From positions 73,874-137,873 of the forward strand of contig CAZAWR010000013.1 of NCBI GenBank assembly GCA_964488865.1: DNA of 64,000 nucleotides, in the 5' to 3' direction. The notes under the pieces are model-generated. The model was not told the origin of the DNA. It ran no database searches and saw nothing but the letters and a program-made list of their open reading frames with translations. This document shows, one piece after another, positions 34,301-42,394 of the stretch. The stretch is from MWCO01 sp964488865 (lineage in GTDB: Bacteria > Myxococcota_A > Polyangia > Polyangiales > Polyangiaceae). Positions within the stretch are counted from its first letter, which is position 1. Each line of letters begins with the position of its first letter. Both the position numbers and the translations under genes were made by a program.

Positions 34301-34807
34301 TCGAGCGGCTGTTCCCTTCAGATGCGCCCAGAACGGCGCACCATCCGGCCGGACTAACCGCAGCTCGCATTCCTGGGGCTCGCCCGTGTCGAAGAGCTGC
34401 TTGCGGTGCAGGTAGTAGATGCCCTGGTCCTCCTCGAGGACGAAACGGGAGACGGGCTGCTTGTTTAGCGCGCCGCGGTCCAGGCCCAGCAGGGTGGCGA
34501 GGGTGAGGTTGGCCTCGAGGATCATCCCCGTTTCGGACAGCGTGCAGTAGCCCACCGGGGCCAGGTCGTAGAGGTCGAAGTAGCGAGCGCGCGCCGCGCC
34601 GATCGCCTCCTGCGCCCGGCGCAGATCCTCGTTCTGCAGCTCGAGCTGGATCTGGTGCACTCGCAGCTCGTGAAGCATCTCCTGGATCTCCTTCGGCGAA
34701 AGACCCGCGGGCGCTTCCGTCTCCCCGGCGGCTGCTTCCCGGGCGAGGGCTTCAGCCCTTTGCCGCATGTCCAGAGCGTCCCTTTGTCGGTCATCTCGCT
34801 TCGTCAT
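31376..34807 (-). CDS. Five-PAS hybrid histidine kinase (PAS x5-HisKA-HATPase-REC)
   Basis: 1143 residues from the ATG giving MTKRDDRQ, preceded by GAGGAGGGGG. Order: coiled coil; PAS1 (ARYFDLYDLAPVGYCTL); PAS2 and PAS3 between two DITERK linkers (residues about 185-440); PAS4 (NSIGDAVISTDVDGRVV); PAS5 with a Cys cluster (AGCVHCHDDPRGCGF, SCSSCEV); HisKA (LAAGVAHEINNPLSYV); HATPase (DTGKGIAPE, GVGSGLGLAIARN); receiver (DLIFCDMMMPRISGMELHAW). No membrane helix, so cytoplasmic. The DNA for PAS2-PAS3 is visibly AT-richer than the rest. Upstream pseudogenes overlap it, so it may be expressed from their promoter. Confidence 0.93.
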   Translation of the reverse strand: MTKRDDRQRDALDMRQRAEALAREAAAGETEAPAGLSPKEIQEMLHELRVHQIQLELQNEDLRRAQEAIGAARARYFDLYDLAPVGYCTLSETGMILEANLTLATLLGLDRGALNKQPVSRFVLEEDQGIYYLHRKQLFDTGEPQECELRLVRPDGAPFWAHLKGTAARAEDGAPLCRVIISDITERKEVEEALRDSEQKFQTLVNQAPAALFLHGIDGFIVEYNQFTLDKYGYSADEILNIKASDIDPDYRERENMGLFWEELKRKGQLRFEGRHRNKGGAIFPVEVNLAPIEIKGKKHYLAMALDITERKQAEEALAHSDQLMRFVIEHSNSGVAIHDRSLNYLYVSQRYLDMYHVQKQQVLGRHHYEVFPDLPQKWREVHQKALAGEVSSSDRDPFMRADGTVEYTRWECRPWYEADGSVGGIIVYTEVITDQLRQEQSLREYAEKLSESEENLRITLNSIGDAVISTDVDGRVVSMNPVAEALTGWSTAEPRGRPLDEVFRIVNELTRATVESPVARVLREGKIVGLANHTLLIDRQGGERPIADSGAPIRDGQGQIAGVVLVFRDQTEEKRQETALIAERENLRAIVDGTPAAVFIVDEAEVVVSANPETERLFGVTGHELDGKRRFGDLAGCVHCHDDPRGCGFGPSCSSCEVNGALKQALGGHAIRNREVSLEVQHNGGSATRVFVLGAAPVTTRTGRGAALALQDITALREALAERERLQASLAQSDRLASMGMLAAGVAHEINNPLSYVLYNVESAAEDLPRLADDVRRCHDALFRHLGPEEAARALGERPDTGLPAAMEDVVVRLREAASGANRIKEIARGLGTFSRVDRDEVMPVQLQPVIEQALNMAFNQIKYRAQVVRDYDPIPPVLAADGKLAQVFLNLFINAAHAIDEGHVEENKIRVRAWAEGEAVLAEVSDTGKGIAPEHHDRIFQPFFTTKEVGVGSGLGLAIARNIVTGFGGEISFSSEPGKGTRFLIRLPRLPRDWQTREASPTEDAPTRSTTRGRILVVDDEPGIRAIIARILGRDHEVVTAASGEEARAILEQDRRFDLIFCDMMMPRISGMELHAWLAARDADRDLAARVVFITGGAFTPGASDYLARVGNLRVEKPFDTVALKKLTDELILAARARRNN

Positions 34808-35351
34808 GGCGTTCCCCCTCCTCGATGTCGGACGGCGAAGTCCCTCTCGCGTTCCAGCCGTCCGCCCCGAGCCCATCTGTCCCGTGATGTCCAACGAGGC
34901 GCAGGTGAGCCCGATCACGGTACCGGCGGTGCGGCTCGACCGTCAGGTCGTGAACGGAGTTCTCGGAGTCGATTTCGCCGTTGGTCTTGACCCGCAATCC
35001 TGGGCAGCGCACCGCTTTCCCGCTTCCGGCGACTCTGTGCAGGGCCGTGGTCAGGTCGCTACGCAACCCAACTCGGGCCATCTTCAGCACGTTGTTGGTG
35101 CCGCTCTCCCTGGGATTCGGTTCCCTGTGCATGCCCGGCTCGGTGTCTGCGGGCATGGCGGAAAAGAAGGCCTCGAAGGCCGCCAGGCCTCCTGCCGAGG
35201 CGCCGACGCCGACGATGGGGAAGCTGGCGTTGGGACTCGCCACGCTCTCCTGCACCTCGACCGCGCTTGCTTCGACCTCGCGGGTCGGGGCCGCTCTGGT
35301 GGCGGGTCTCGGCGTCTTCGACTTGGATTTGGATTGCTTTCGAGCTGTCAT
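34791..35351 (-). pseudogene. Internally deleted CheB/CheR-type fusion gene
   Basis: The frame opens with a Lys/Pro-rich leader and then FPIVGVGASAGGLAAFEAFF, the start of a CheB methylesterase domain with its GxSxGG. About 30 residues on it jumps to NNVLKMARVGLRSDLTTALH and GLRVKTNGEI, a segment from the PAS/linker region far downstream in CheB-CheR fusions. The remaining hundreds of residues, including the CheB His/Asp and the whole CheR domain, are gone, and the last ~45 residues look out of frame. Its stop overlaps the kinase start and its ATG overlaps the RhuM-like stop. Confidence 0.75.
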
Positions 35352-35644
35352 GGGCGACCTCCGTTCGTCGCTCCGTCGACCATGAGTGGGGCCTTCCCGT
35401 CGGAAGCAGTTGTTTCCAAGATGGAAACAACTGACTCCTCCTCCAACTCACCGGAAGCGAATATGTTCTTGAGGTGCTTCGCGATGGCCGGCACCTTCAC
35501 CCCGAACAGCTCGGCCAGGGACTTCTGCGGAAGCCAGGCGGTCTCGTCGCGGAACAGCACCTGAACCTTCACGGTGCCGTCCGGCGCCGCGCAGAAGAGG
35601 AAGTCGCTCCTGACCGGCGCGAGGCTTTGAGACTTCTTGGTCAT
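35348..35644 (-). pseudogene. Truncated RhuM-family gene
   Basis: 98 codons. Residues 12-70 match the N-terminus of RhuM/Fic-associated proteins: FLFCAAPDGTVKVQVLFRDE, TAWLPQKSLAELFGVKVPAI, KHLKNIFASGELEEESVVS. Full members run to over 300 residues; here it ends after ILETTASDGKAPLMVDG with an unrelated tail. A DNA-binding-like N-terminal domain remains and could be a stable small protein, but truncation is clear. RhuM genes are typical of pathogenicity and defence islands. Confidence 0.75.
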
Positions 35645-35714
35645 CTGTGAACCGGGCGCCAGCTTGCGCCAACCGGGACGCTACGCCGCCGCTCGGTTGG
35701 GGGCAACGCCAGCC

Positions 35715-35784
35715 GGTAGTTAATTTGAACGCCTTTCGCAAGTCGAGACAAGCCGCGGGTCACGTCGTCATGTCGGCGTGAAGG
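35715..35784. repeat. Direct repeat A, copy 2
   Basis: The 70 bp partner of 30912-30981 in the same orientation. Leftward it encodes CLDLRKAFKLT. With copy 1 it brackets a 4.7 kb segment holding the five-PAS kinase, the CheB/CheR scrap and the RhuM scrap. Confidence 0.8.
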
Positions 35785-36506
35785 CAGTCACGACGGAATC
35801 AGTGCGGATGGATGGAGTGAGTGCGATCGGTAGACGCACCGATGCGTCGCCGCGTTTGCCCGCAGCGAAGAACCCGGTGCCATCCGCACGAGCAGCAGCT
35901 ACGCCACGGACAGGACCGGGTCGAATTCCAGTTGCGGGTCCGGAGCGCGCGCGTGAGGAAGGGGTGGGCTCGAGGAAAGCCCAAGGCTGTCGAGGAGCTT
36001 GGTGATCGGCTCAGAGGCGCACAGCCGATGCTCGGCTCATCCTGCGCGTCGTTGAATCGTTCGGGTCACGCATCATGACCAGGTGTCCGGAGGCATCGGC
36101 AACTCCACACATTAGAAGCCCCACGGGAATTCGGGTCCAATGACTCCTTGCATCGCATGGAGGGAAGACAGGCCGGCAGAAGCGCACGCGGGGAGCATCC
36201 TGGTCTACCTGGCCGCTCGCAACAGCTGTTCGAGGAACAGAATGGCAGGGTAAGCGAAGTACCTGACCGTGAGCAGCAGCGCCGAACCCGACGCGACCGG
36301 TGCGGCGGCCTCGACGAGGGGGCTACCCACATCCGCACAAGCAACGAAACCATCTGCGGCTCTCTGCGGAATTTGCGGCCAACTCTGATGGCTCCGGATC
36401 TGGGCGACCGCACACGCATTGCCCCCGCACCCAACCCTTGATAGGTCCTTGCCCGCCGGCTTCCTGACAGGGCGCCGGGCGAACCAAGTCTCGAAAGGAA
36501 CGGTAG
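35785..36506. other. Gene-free stretch with repeat B copy 2 (36162-36263)
   Basis: About 720 bp without a gene I can support. Repeat B copy 2 at 36162-36263 closely matches 31012-31112. Leftward it ends a frame in YFAYPAILFLEQLLRAAR, so it is a gene 3' end scrap. Upstream of thiM I looked for a TPP riboswitch and saw none. An AAAGGA before the thiM ATG is the only site I would name. Confidence 0.6.
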
Positions 36507-37331
36507 ATGACGGACACCGGATCGATCGCCAGCCAAGCTCTCTCCTTCGACGCCCGAGTGCGGGAGCGTGCACCGCTCGTGCATCAAATCACGAACTTCG
36601 TGGTGATGAACTTCACCGCCAACGTCACGCTCGCGCTGGGTGCGCAGCCCGTGATGTCCCATGCGCCGCAAGAGCAGGAAGAGATGCAGGGGTTCGCCTC
36701 CGCGCTGGTCCTCAACATCGGAACGCTCGAGGACGCCTGGATCGAATCGATGCTGCGTGCCGGCAAGGAAGCCAGCAAGCGAGGCACCCCCATCGTGCTG
36801 GACCCCGTCGGCGCTGGCGCCACGCGGCTCCGAACCGACACGGCTCGAAGGATCCTCGAAGAGACGAACGTTGCGGTGCTGCGAGGCAACGCGGGTGAGA
36901 TCCTCGCCGTGGCCGGGGATGCGGGCCAGGTTCGCGGCGTGGACTCCCTCGCCAAGACCGAGGACGTGATCGACGTTGCGCGCGCCATCGCGAAGGACCG
37001 CAAGGTCATCGTCGCGATGACCGGTGTGGTGGACGTGGTCACGGATGGCAGCCAAGTCTTTGCCATCGAGAACGGTCACGCGATCATGGGCCGCGTGACG
37101 GGAACCGGGTGCGCTTCGACGACCGCGGTGGCGAGCTTCGTTGCGGTCGCGACCCCCGAGGAGCGGTGCCTTGCGGCCGCGTCGGCCCTGGCCGTGTTCG
37201 GGCGCGCCGGCGAGATCGCGGCAGAAGCGTCGCGAGGACCGGGTTCGTTCGTTCCCGCCTTCCTTGACGCCCTGTACAACGTCCCCAGGTCGATCAAGGT
37301 CCATGACCTGCGGATCCTGCGCAAGGGGTGA
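36507..37331 (+). CDS. thiM: Hydroxyethylthiazole kinase
   Basis: 274 residues from the ATG with AAAGGA upstream. Phosphorylates 4-methyl-5-(2-hydroxyethyl)thiazole in thiamine salvage. Family motifs: PLVHQITNFVVMNFTANVTL near the N-terminus, MSHAPQEQEEM for the usual MA(h)APEE, PIVLDPVGAGATRLRTDTAR, VLRGNAGEILAVAG, and the ATP-site GTGCASTTAVASFVA with its catalytic Cys. Length is normal (about 265). Followed 4 bp later by thiE, giving a thiazole-salvage pair. Confidence 0.96.
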   Translation: MTDTGSIASQALSFDARVRERAPLVHQITNFVVMNFTANVTLALGAQPVMSHAPQEQEEMQGFASALVLNIGTLEDAWIESMLRAGKEASKRGTPIVLDPVGAGATRLRTDTARRILEETNVAVLRGNAGEILAVAGDAGQVRGVDSLAKTEDVIDVARAIAKDRKVIVAMTGVVDVVTDGSQVFAIENGHAIMGRVTGTGCASTTAVASFVAVATPEERCLAAASALAVFGRAGEIAAEASRGPGSFVPAFLDALYNVPRSIKVHDLRILRKG

Positions 37332-37335
37332 ACCT

Positions 37336-37962
37336 ATGGGACCTCTCGATCTGCGGCTCTATGTCGTGACCGATCGCTTGCAGGCAGCGGACCGAGGCGT
37401 GCCTGCCACGGTGCGAGCCGCGATCGAGGGGGGCGCTACCGTCGTGCAGCTTCGCGACAAGGACGCGGATACCCGGGAGCTCGTGCGACGGGCGCGGGAG
37501 CTTCTCGACGTGTGTCGACCCGCTGGCGTCCCGATGCTCGTGAACGACCGTGTGGACGTGGCGTTGGCGGTCGGCGCCGATGGTGTGCACTTGGGCCAAT
37601 CGGACATGGAACCGGCGGACGCGCGCCGGCTTCTGGGACCGGAAGCGATCGTGGGTGTTTCGGTGCGGGACTTGGCGGAGGTCGAGGCGGCCGAGCGCGA
37701 TGGGGCGTCCTACCTTGCAGCCAATGGCGTCTGGGCGACCGCCACCAAGACGGACTTCGGGGCGCCTTTGGGTCTCGACGGGCTCCGTGCCCTGGTTGCG
37801 GCCTCGAGACTCCCCATGATCGCGATTGGCGGGGTCAACCTGGAGACGGCCCCGGCCATCGCGTCCGCGGGTTGTGCGGGCATCGCCGTGGTCTCCGCGG
37901 TGATGAAGGCCGAGGACCCGCGCCAGGCTTGCGTCAGCTTGCGTCGCGCCTTTGGGCGCTGA
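37336..37962 (+). CDS. thiE: Thiamine-phosphate synthase
   Basis: 208 residues, start MGPLDLRLYVVTDRL. Joins hydroxymethylpyrimidine diphosphate to thiazole phosphate to give thiamine phosphate. TIM-barrel motifs: VVQLRDKDADTRELV, LVNDRVDVALAVGADGVHLG, GVSVRDLAEVEAAERDGASY, ATKTDFGAPLGLDGL, IAIGGV. The loop normally reading GP(V/I)FPT before TK is NGVWAT (residues 130-135), losing the conserved Gly-Pro and second Pro. The enzyme is likely active, but this deserves note. It is 4 bp after thiM and 13 bp before the radical SAM gene. Confidence 0.95.
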   Translation: MGPLDLRLYVVTDRLQAADRGVPATVRAAIEGGATVVQLRDKDADTRELVRRARELLDVCRPAGVPMLVNDRVDVALAVGADGVHLGQSDMEPADARRLLGPEAIVGVSVRDLAEVEAAERDGASYLAANGVWATATKTDFGAPLGLDGLRALVAASRLPMIAIGGVNLETAPAIASAGCAGIAVVSAVMKAEDPRQACVSLRRAFGR

Positions 37963-37975
37963 CCGGGGTGACCCG

Positions 37976-39421
37976 ATGCGGATACTGCTTCTCCGTCCTC
38001 CGTCTCCGAACGAGCGCTTCGGGTTGGGGCCGTTCTTCCGTGTCGAGCCCCTCGGGCTCGAGTACGTGGCTGCGGCGCTGATCGCGCGGGGTCACGAGGT
38101 GAGTCTGATCGACCTTCGGTTCGGAGGTTCGCTTCGGTGGCATCTGGCGCGTTTTCGCCCCGCGATGGTGGGGATTGCCTGCCTGCACACGGTGGACATC
38201 CCCACGACCCTCGCGACGGCGCGGGCGGTGCGTCGATGGTCCCGGTCCGCATTTTTGGTGGTGGGTGGGCACGCGGCGGCGTCCTATCCAAATCCGCTGC
38301 TCGTGGCGGACGTAGATGCGGTGGTGGTCGCTGACGGGGAAGCGACGATGCCGCTCTTGGCGTCGGCGATGCAGGAGCGAAGGGATCTGAGGTTGGTGCC
38401 GGGCCTGCTCTTGCGTGAGGGGGACGGGTTCGAACGGACGGAGCCGGCCGCGCGGGTCGGGCTCGATGCGTACCCGCTTCCTGCGCGGCACCTGGTGCGA
38501 CGGTACCAGCGCGGGTACATGTGCGTGCACAAGTCGCCACTGTGGGCGGTGGAGACGACGCGGGGGTGTCCGTACCGGTGCAGCTTCTGTTCGATCTGGC
38601 GTCATCACGAGCGGAGCTTCCGGTGCCGTGGGCTCGATGCGGTGTGTCGGGACTTCGAGCAGGTGGGTCAGAACGTGTTCGTGGTCGACGACCTGTTCTG
38701 GCATCCGCGGGAGCGGAGCTTGGAGCTGGCGCGGGAGTTGTTGCGCCGGGGGATCCGGAAGGACTGGGTGCTGGTGCAGGCGCGGCTGGACACGGTGGCG
38801 CGCAATGAGGAGCTTCTGCGAGCGTGGCGACCGTTGTCGCGGCAGTTCGAGATCTTCTTCGGGTTCGAGGCGCCGCGAGACGATCAGCTGGCGGCCCTCT
38901 CGAAGGACGCGACGGCGGAAGCGACGGAGGCCGGGGTGGGGGTGGCGCGGAGCCTGGACTATGGGGTGACGGGCAACTTCGTGATTGATCCGGACTGGGG
39001 GGAGGCAGAGTTCGAGGGCATGTGGGCGATGGTGGATCGGCTGGGGTTGAACCGGGCGGGGTTCACGGTGTTGACTCCGTTGCCGGGTACGCCGCTGTTC
39101 GACGCGATGCGCAGCCGCATTGTGGAGACGGACTGGGCGCGATGGGACATGCACCACTTGCTGGTGGAGCCGAGGTTGGGTCGTCGACGGTTCTTCGAGC
39201 TGTTCGTGGAGAGCTGGAAGCGGAACGTGCTCAGCCCGCGGTATTCGCGGGACAAGTGGTGGCGATGGGCGAGGGAGCTGGGGCCGCGGCAGCTTGTGAC
39301 GTTCGCGCGGGTGATCGTGCAAACGCAGCGGATGCTGAGGGTGGACGCGTACATGAGGGAGACCGTGCCGGCGCAGGCGCCGTCGGCGGTGGGGATCGAC
39401 GAGGACGCCCGAAGTCCCTAA
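37976..39421 (+). CDS. B12-binding-domain radical SAM protein
   Basis: 481 residues from the ATG giving MRILLLRPPSPNE. Residues 1-150 form a cobalamin-binding-like Rossmann domain (LEYVAAALIARGHEVSLIDL, GGHAAASYP, VVVADGEATMPLL) but lack the DxHxxG base-off motif. The radical SAM cluster is CPYRCSFC (Cys198, Cys202, Cys205). Downstream NVFVVDDLFWHPRERSLELA and FFGFEAPRDDQL match the B12-radical SAM family (BchE, HpnP, P-methylases). The C-terminus has a HpnP-like helix bundle. The product is unknown. It is tightly spaced after thiE, so probably cotranscribed, though no thiamine role is known for this family. Confidence 0.85.
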   Translation: MRILLLRPPSPNERFGLGPFFRVEPLGLEYVAAALIARGHEVSLIDLRFGGSLRWHLARFRPAMVGIACLHTVDIPTTLATARAVRRWSRSAFLVVGGHAAASYPNPLLVADVDAVVVADGEATMPLLASAMQERRDLRLVPGLLLREGDGFERTEPAARVGLDAYPLPARHLVRRYQRGYMCVHKSPLWAVETTRGCPYRCSFCSIWRHHERSFRCRGLDAVCRDFEQVGQNVFVVDDLFWHPRERSLELARELLRRGIRKDWVLVQARLDTVARNEELLRAWRPLSRQFEIFFGFEAPRDDQLAALSKDATAEATEAGVGVARSLDYGVTGNFVIDPDWGEAEFEGMWAMVDRLGLNRAGFTVLTPLPGTPLFDAMRSRIVETDWARWDMHHLLVEPRLGRRRFFELFVESWKRNVLSPRYSRDKWWRWARELGPRQLVTFARVIVQTQRMLRVDAYMRETVPAQAPSAVGIDEDARSP

Positions 39422-39783
39422 CGGGTTGAGGCCCGGCAACGACTATGGACGGACGATGCACATCAACTAGGAGCTGAGAACACGGAAGGCGATCCGGAGT
39501 GGAGGGAAGCCAGCTCTGCTGGCTGGAGTCCACGGAGGACGACGAAGCCGAAGGCGCAGTCAACAGAGAACCAGGAATGGGCGGAGTCAGGCGCAACACG
39601 CACGGCCTCCCTCTGAACCACCCTTCTGTGCCTTCTGCGTCCTCTGTGGTTCTCTGGACTTCGGGCATCCGGCACTAGGTTGCATTGTTCTTCAGTATCC
39701 ATGCTTGAACGAGAATTCCCCTGGTCTCCTGTGAGGGTCGGGCCTACCATCCTCCTGCACGAGGGCAACACACGGAGCCGCGG
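39422..39783. repeat. Intergenic imperfect palindrome of 'CACAGAGGACGCAGAAGG' type
   Basis: About 360 bp with no gene. CCACGGAGGACG... (39530-39559) and the inverted CTTCTGTGCC...CTCTGTGG (39623-39649) are imperfect inverses, flanked by AGAGAACCA (39565) and TGGTTCTCT (39648). A small perfect hairpin GCCAGC-TCT-GCTGGC is at 39509-39523. Sequence of the 'ACCACAGAGG..CACAGA' type occurs between genes in many bacteria and behaves like an interspersed repeat. The kinase promoter must lie toward 39700-39780. Confidence 0.55.
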
Positions 39784-42330
39784 ATGGTGTCAACGTCAAG
39801 CCGGTGGGAGCCAGGCCGACTCGTAGGAGACCGGTATCGCGTGGAGCGGTACCTGGACGAAGGGAGCGCCGGCGAGGTCTACGGGGGGCAGAACGTCTGG
39901 ATCGGTCGCAGTGTCGCCATCAAGCGGCTGCACCCGCAGCATCAAGACAACGCCACCATCACGGAGCGATTCCTGCTTGAGGGGCGGATTGGCGGGCGCA
40001 TCGACCACCCGAACATCGTGCAGACGCTCGACATGGCGCGGGAGCCGAGCGACGGGTCGTTCTTCATCGTGCAGGAACTGCTTCACGGCATGGGGCTCCG
40101 CGCGTTGCTCGAGCAATCCCCCCGGCTCTCGTATCGAGATGCGCTGGATCTGCTCGTTCCGTTGATGGGAGCGATGGTGGCGGTCCACCAACAGGGCATC
40201 GTACATCGGGACATCAAGCCCGAGAACATCTTCCTGATGGACTCGAGCATGGGACATCGGATCCCGAAGCTCCTCGACTTCGGCATCGCGAAGGTCCGCC
40301 TGAACCGGACGCTCACCCAAGTGGGCAGCATGCTCGGCACGGTCGACTACATGGCCCCGGAGCAAATCGAGGGGCGCAAAGACGTGGACCGTCGCGCCGA
40401 CGTGTGGGCTGTCGGGGTTCTGGCCTACGAGCTTCTCACGGGGACGTGTCCGTTCACGGCGCCCTCGCCGGCGGTCGTATTGACGCGGATTATCGCGCAC
40501 CATCCTCCCTCCGTGCACGAGCTCGTCCCGGAGATCCCCCCGGCCTTGTCGATCGTGGTCGAGCGAGCGCTGCGCAAGGACAGGCAGGAGCGCCACGAGT
40601 CGATCCAGCAGATGCTGGAAGAGATCATTCGCTGGAGCGTGTCGTCCCCGAACGAGTCGGACCGGGCGATTCCAGCGCGCCACCGCACGTCGCTGCCCGC
40701 TCTGCTGGAGCAGAAGGTGCGGACGGGCTTTTCGAGTGTTGCGCCAGCGTCGATACGAGCCAGCCTCATGTCGGCGCATCGCTCGGGTCAGTTTCGCATG
40801 CCGGAGGGACTCCGCGAGCTCGCCGCCTTCATGGACGGCACTCGTGCGGTTCGTTCGGAGGAGGATGAACCCTCCCACGAGGAGGTCGTTTGCGACGTGG
40901 ACTACGACGTGCGCTCGGCCGTGCAAGAGCCGGTGTCCGCCTCGGCGACCGTTCCGTGTCCTGCAGGAGATCTCGAGGACGGTTCGAGCACCGTACCTCC
41001 GGACGAGCTGACCGAAGTTCACGAGGACTGGGAGGTGGACGAGCTGGTGGCCGAGGCCTATTCCTGCCTTCGCAAGAACGCCTTCTCCGAGGCGTACGAG
41101 ATCGCGGAGCGCGCGATCTCTCGGCTTCGCTCGGGAACCGACTGGCCGGAGCCGAGTGATTCTTCGTCGTCCGAGGGGGACCGCCTCGCGCGGTTGCTCC
41201 TTCTTCAGGGGGAAGCGGCGTACTGGCGCGGGCTGTACGACGTGCACGAAGCATGCTTGATCGAAGCGATGACGTCGACGGTGCGGTTCGGCCGCGACTG
41301 GTTCAAGTGCCTTGCCGAGCTTGCGGAGTCCGCGAGCAGGATGGGGCCGCTCGAGCGTCTGACCTACCTGGCCCAGGAGGTTTCGGAGGCGTCCGTTACG
41401 GAGGCTTCGGCGCCGGAGTACGTGATCGCGTCGTGCCGCTTGGGGATTGCGCTGCAACGTGCGGGATGGCCGGAGCACGTCGAGGCCGTGCTGGGGCGAC
41501 TGTCCCCGGAGATGTGGAACCTTGCGGAGCGCAGCCCGACGTTGCGAGCGTGGTTGTGCTTGTTTCGGTCCGAGCTTGCGCGTCACGCGGGGGACCACGC
41601 GCACAGCCTCGAGCTCACGAGCGAGGCGGTGGCGGCGTTCCACGAGGCGGGCGACGTGCGACGGGCCTGCGTGTATCGTGAGGGCATTGCACAGGCCCAG
41701 ATCCGGTTGGGGGGTTACGAATCGGCAAGGGCTTTGCTCGAGACCTCCCTGGACGAGGCATCGGCGATGAACCTGGCGGACGCGGCCACCATCCGGCTGC
41801 GTTTGGGAACCACGCTGGCGCGGCTGGGCGAGGCGGCAGAGGGCAAGGATTGCATCACGCGCACGCTCCGGGTCTACATCCGCCGTGGGGACTGGGCGGG
41901 GGAGTGTGCCGCCCGCGTGTACCTTGCCGAGATCCTATGGCTGCAAGGTGATCATGGGGGGGCGGAGCGCGAAGCTCAGGCCGCTGTCGAGCGGGCCCAC
42001 ACCTCCCCCGTCCTGCACGCGGAAGCCCTCGGGATGCTCGCCATGACCCAGCTCGACCGCCCGATGGAGTCGTTCATGGCCGCATCGCAGGCGATGGAGC
42101 TGCTGCAGTTCGTCGGTGGTGCGGATGGGGAAGCGCGGATTCGGCTCGCGTACGCCCTTGCGCTCAGCGCGCTGGGGCACCGCGACGCCGCTTCGACGGC
42201 CTGTGCCGACGGGCGCGATCGGATCCTCGAGCGAGCCTCCCGGATCAGCGACGAGAGTTGGCGTCGCAGCTTCCTCGAACGGGTTCCCGAGCACGCTCGG
42301 ACCTTGGATCTCGCGGGGGCTTGTTCGTAG
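39784..42330 (+). CDS. Serine/threonine protein kinase with TPR-like C-terminal half
   Basis: 848 residues. The kinase domain is at about 15-285. The Gly loop is EGSAGEVYGG, with Ser-Ala in place of GxG. Then SVAIKRL with the ATP Lys, HRDIKPEN near residue 140, LLDFGIAK near 165 and MAPEQIEG near 195. A linker to about 415 is acidic. The second half consists of helical TPR-like repeats (AYSCLRKNAFSEAYEIAERA, GYESARALLETSLDEASAMN, ARIRLAYALALSALGHRDAA) ending in PEHARTLDLAG, a common myxobacterial layout for signalling scaffolds. No membrane helix. A decayed copy of the tail lies at 49283-49371. Partners unknown. Confidence 0.93.
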   Translation: MVSTSSRWEPGRLVGDRYRVERYLDEGSAGEVYGGQNVWIGRSVAIKRLHPQHQDNATITERFLLEGRIGGRIDHPNIVQTLDMAREPSDGSFFIVQELLHGMGLRALLEQSPRLSYRDALDLLVPLMGAMVAVHQQGIVHRDIKPENIFLMDSSMGHRIPKLLDFGIAKVRLNRTLTQVGSMLGTVDYMAPEQIEGRKDVDRRADVWAVGVLAYELLTGTCPFTAPSPAVVLTRIIAHHPPSVHELVPEIPPALSIVVERALRKDRQERHESIQQMLEEIIRWSVSSPNESDRAIPARHRTSLPALLEQKVRTGFSSVAPASIRASLMSAHRSGQFRMPEGLRELAAFMDGTRAVRSEEDEPSHEEVVCDVDYDVRSAVQEPVSASATVPCPAGDLEDGSSTVPPDELTEVHEDWEVDELVAEAYSCLRKNAFSEAYEIAERAISRLRSGTDWPEPSDSSSSEGDRLARLLLLQGEAAYWRGLYDVHEACLIEAMTSTVRFGRDWFKCLAELAESASRMGPLERLTYLAQEVSEASVTEASAPEYVIASCRLGIALQRAGWPEHVEAVLGRLSPEMWNLAERSPTLRAWLCLFRSELARHAGDHAHSLELTSEAVAAFHEAGDVRRACVYREGIAQAQIRLGGYESARALLETSLDEASAMNLADAATIRLRLGTTLARLGEAAEGKDCITRTLRVYIRRGDWAGECAARVYLAEILWLQGDHGGAEREAQAAVERAHTSPVLHAEALGMLAMTQLDRPMESFMAASQAMELLQFVGGADGEARIRLAYALALSALGHRDAASTACADGRDRILERASRISDESWRRSFLERVPEHARTLDLAGACS

Positions 42331-42394
42331 GGGAGTTCAAGCCCAGAACGCTTCGCCGCGAATCCGGGCCGCCCCATTTCCCCGTCATTTGGAG

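Noticed and set aside
36300..36506. TPP riboswitch before thiM
   Set aside because: Looked for CUGAGA and the pyrophosphate-sensor helix; neither is present.
39796..41643. 615-codon leftward frame opposite the Ser/Thr kinase
   Set aside because: Arg-rich shadow of the kinase; no motifs.
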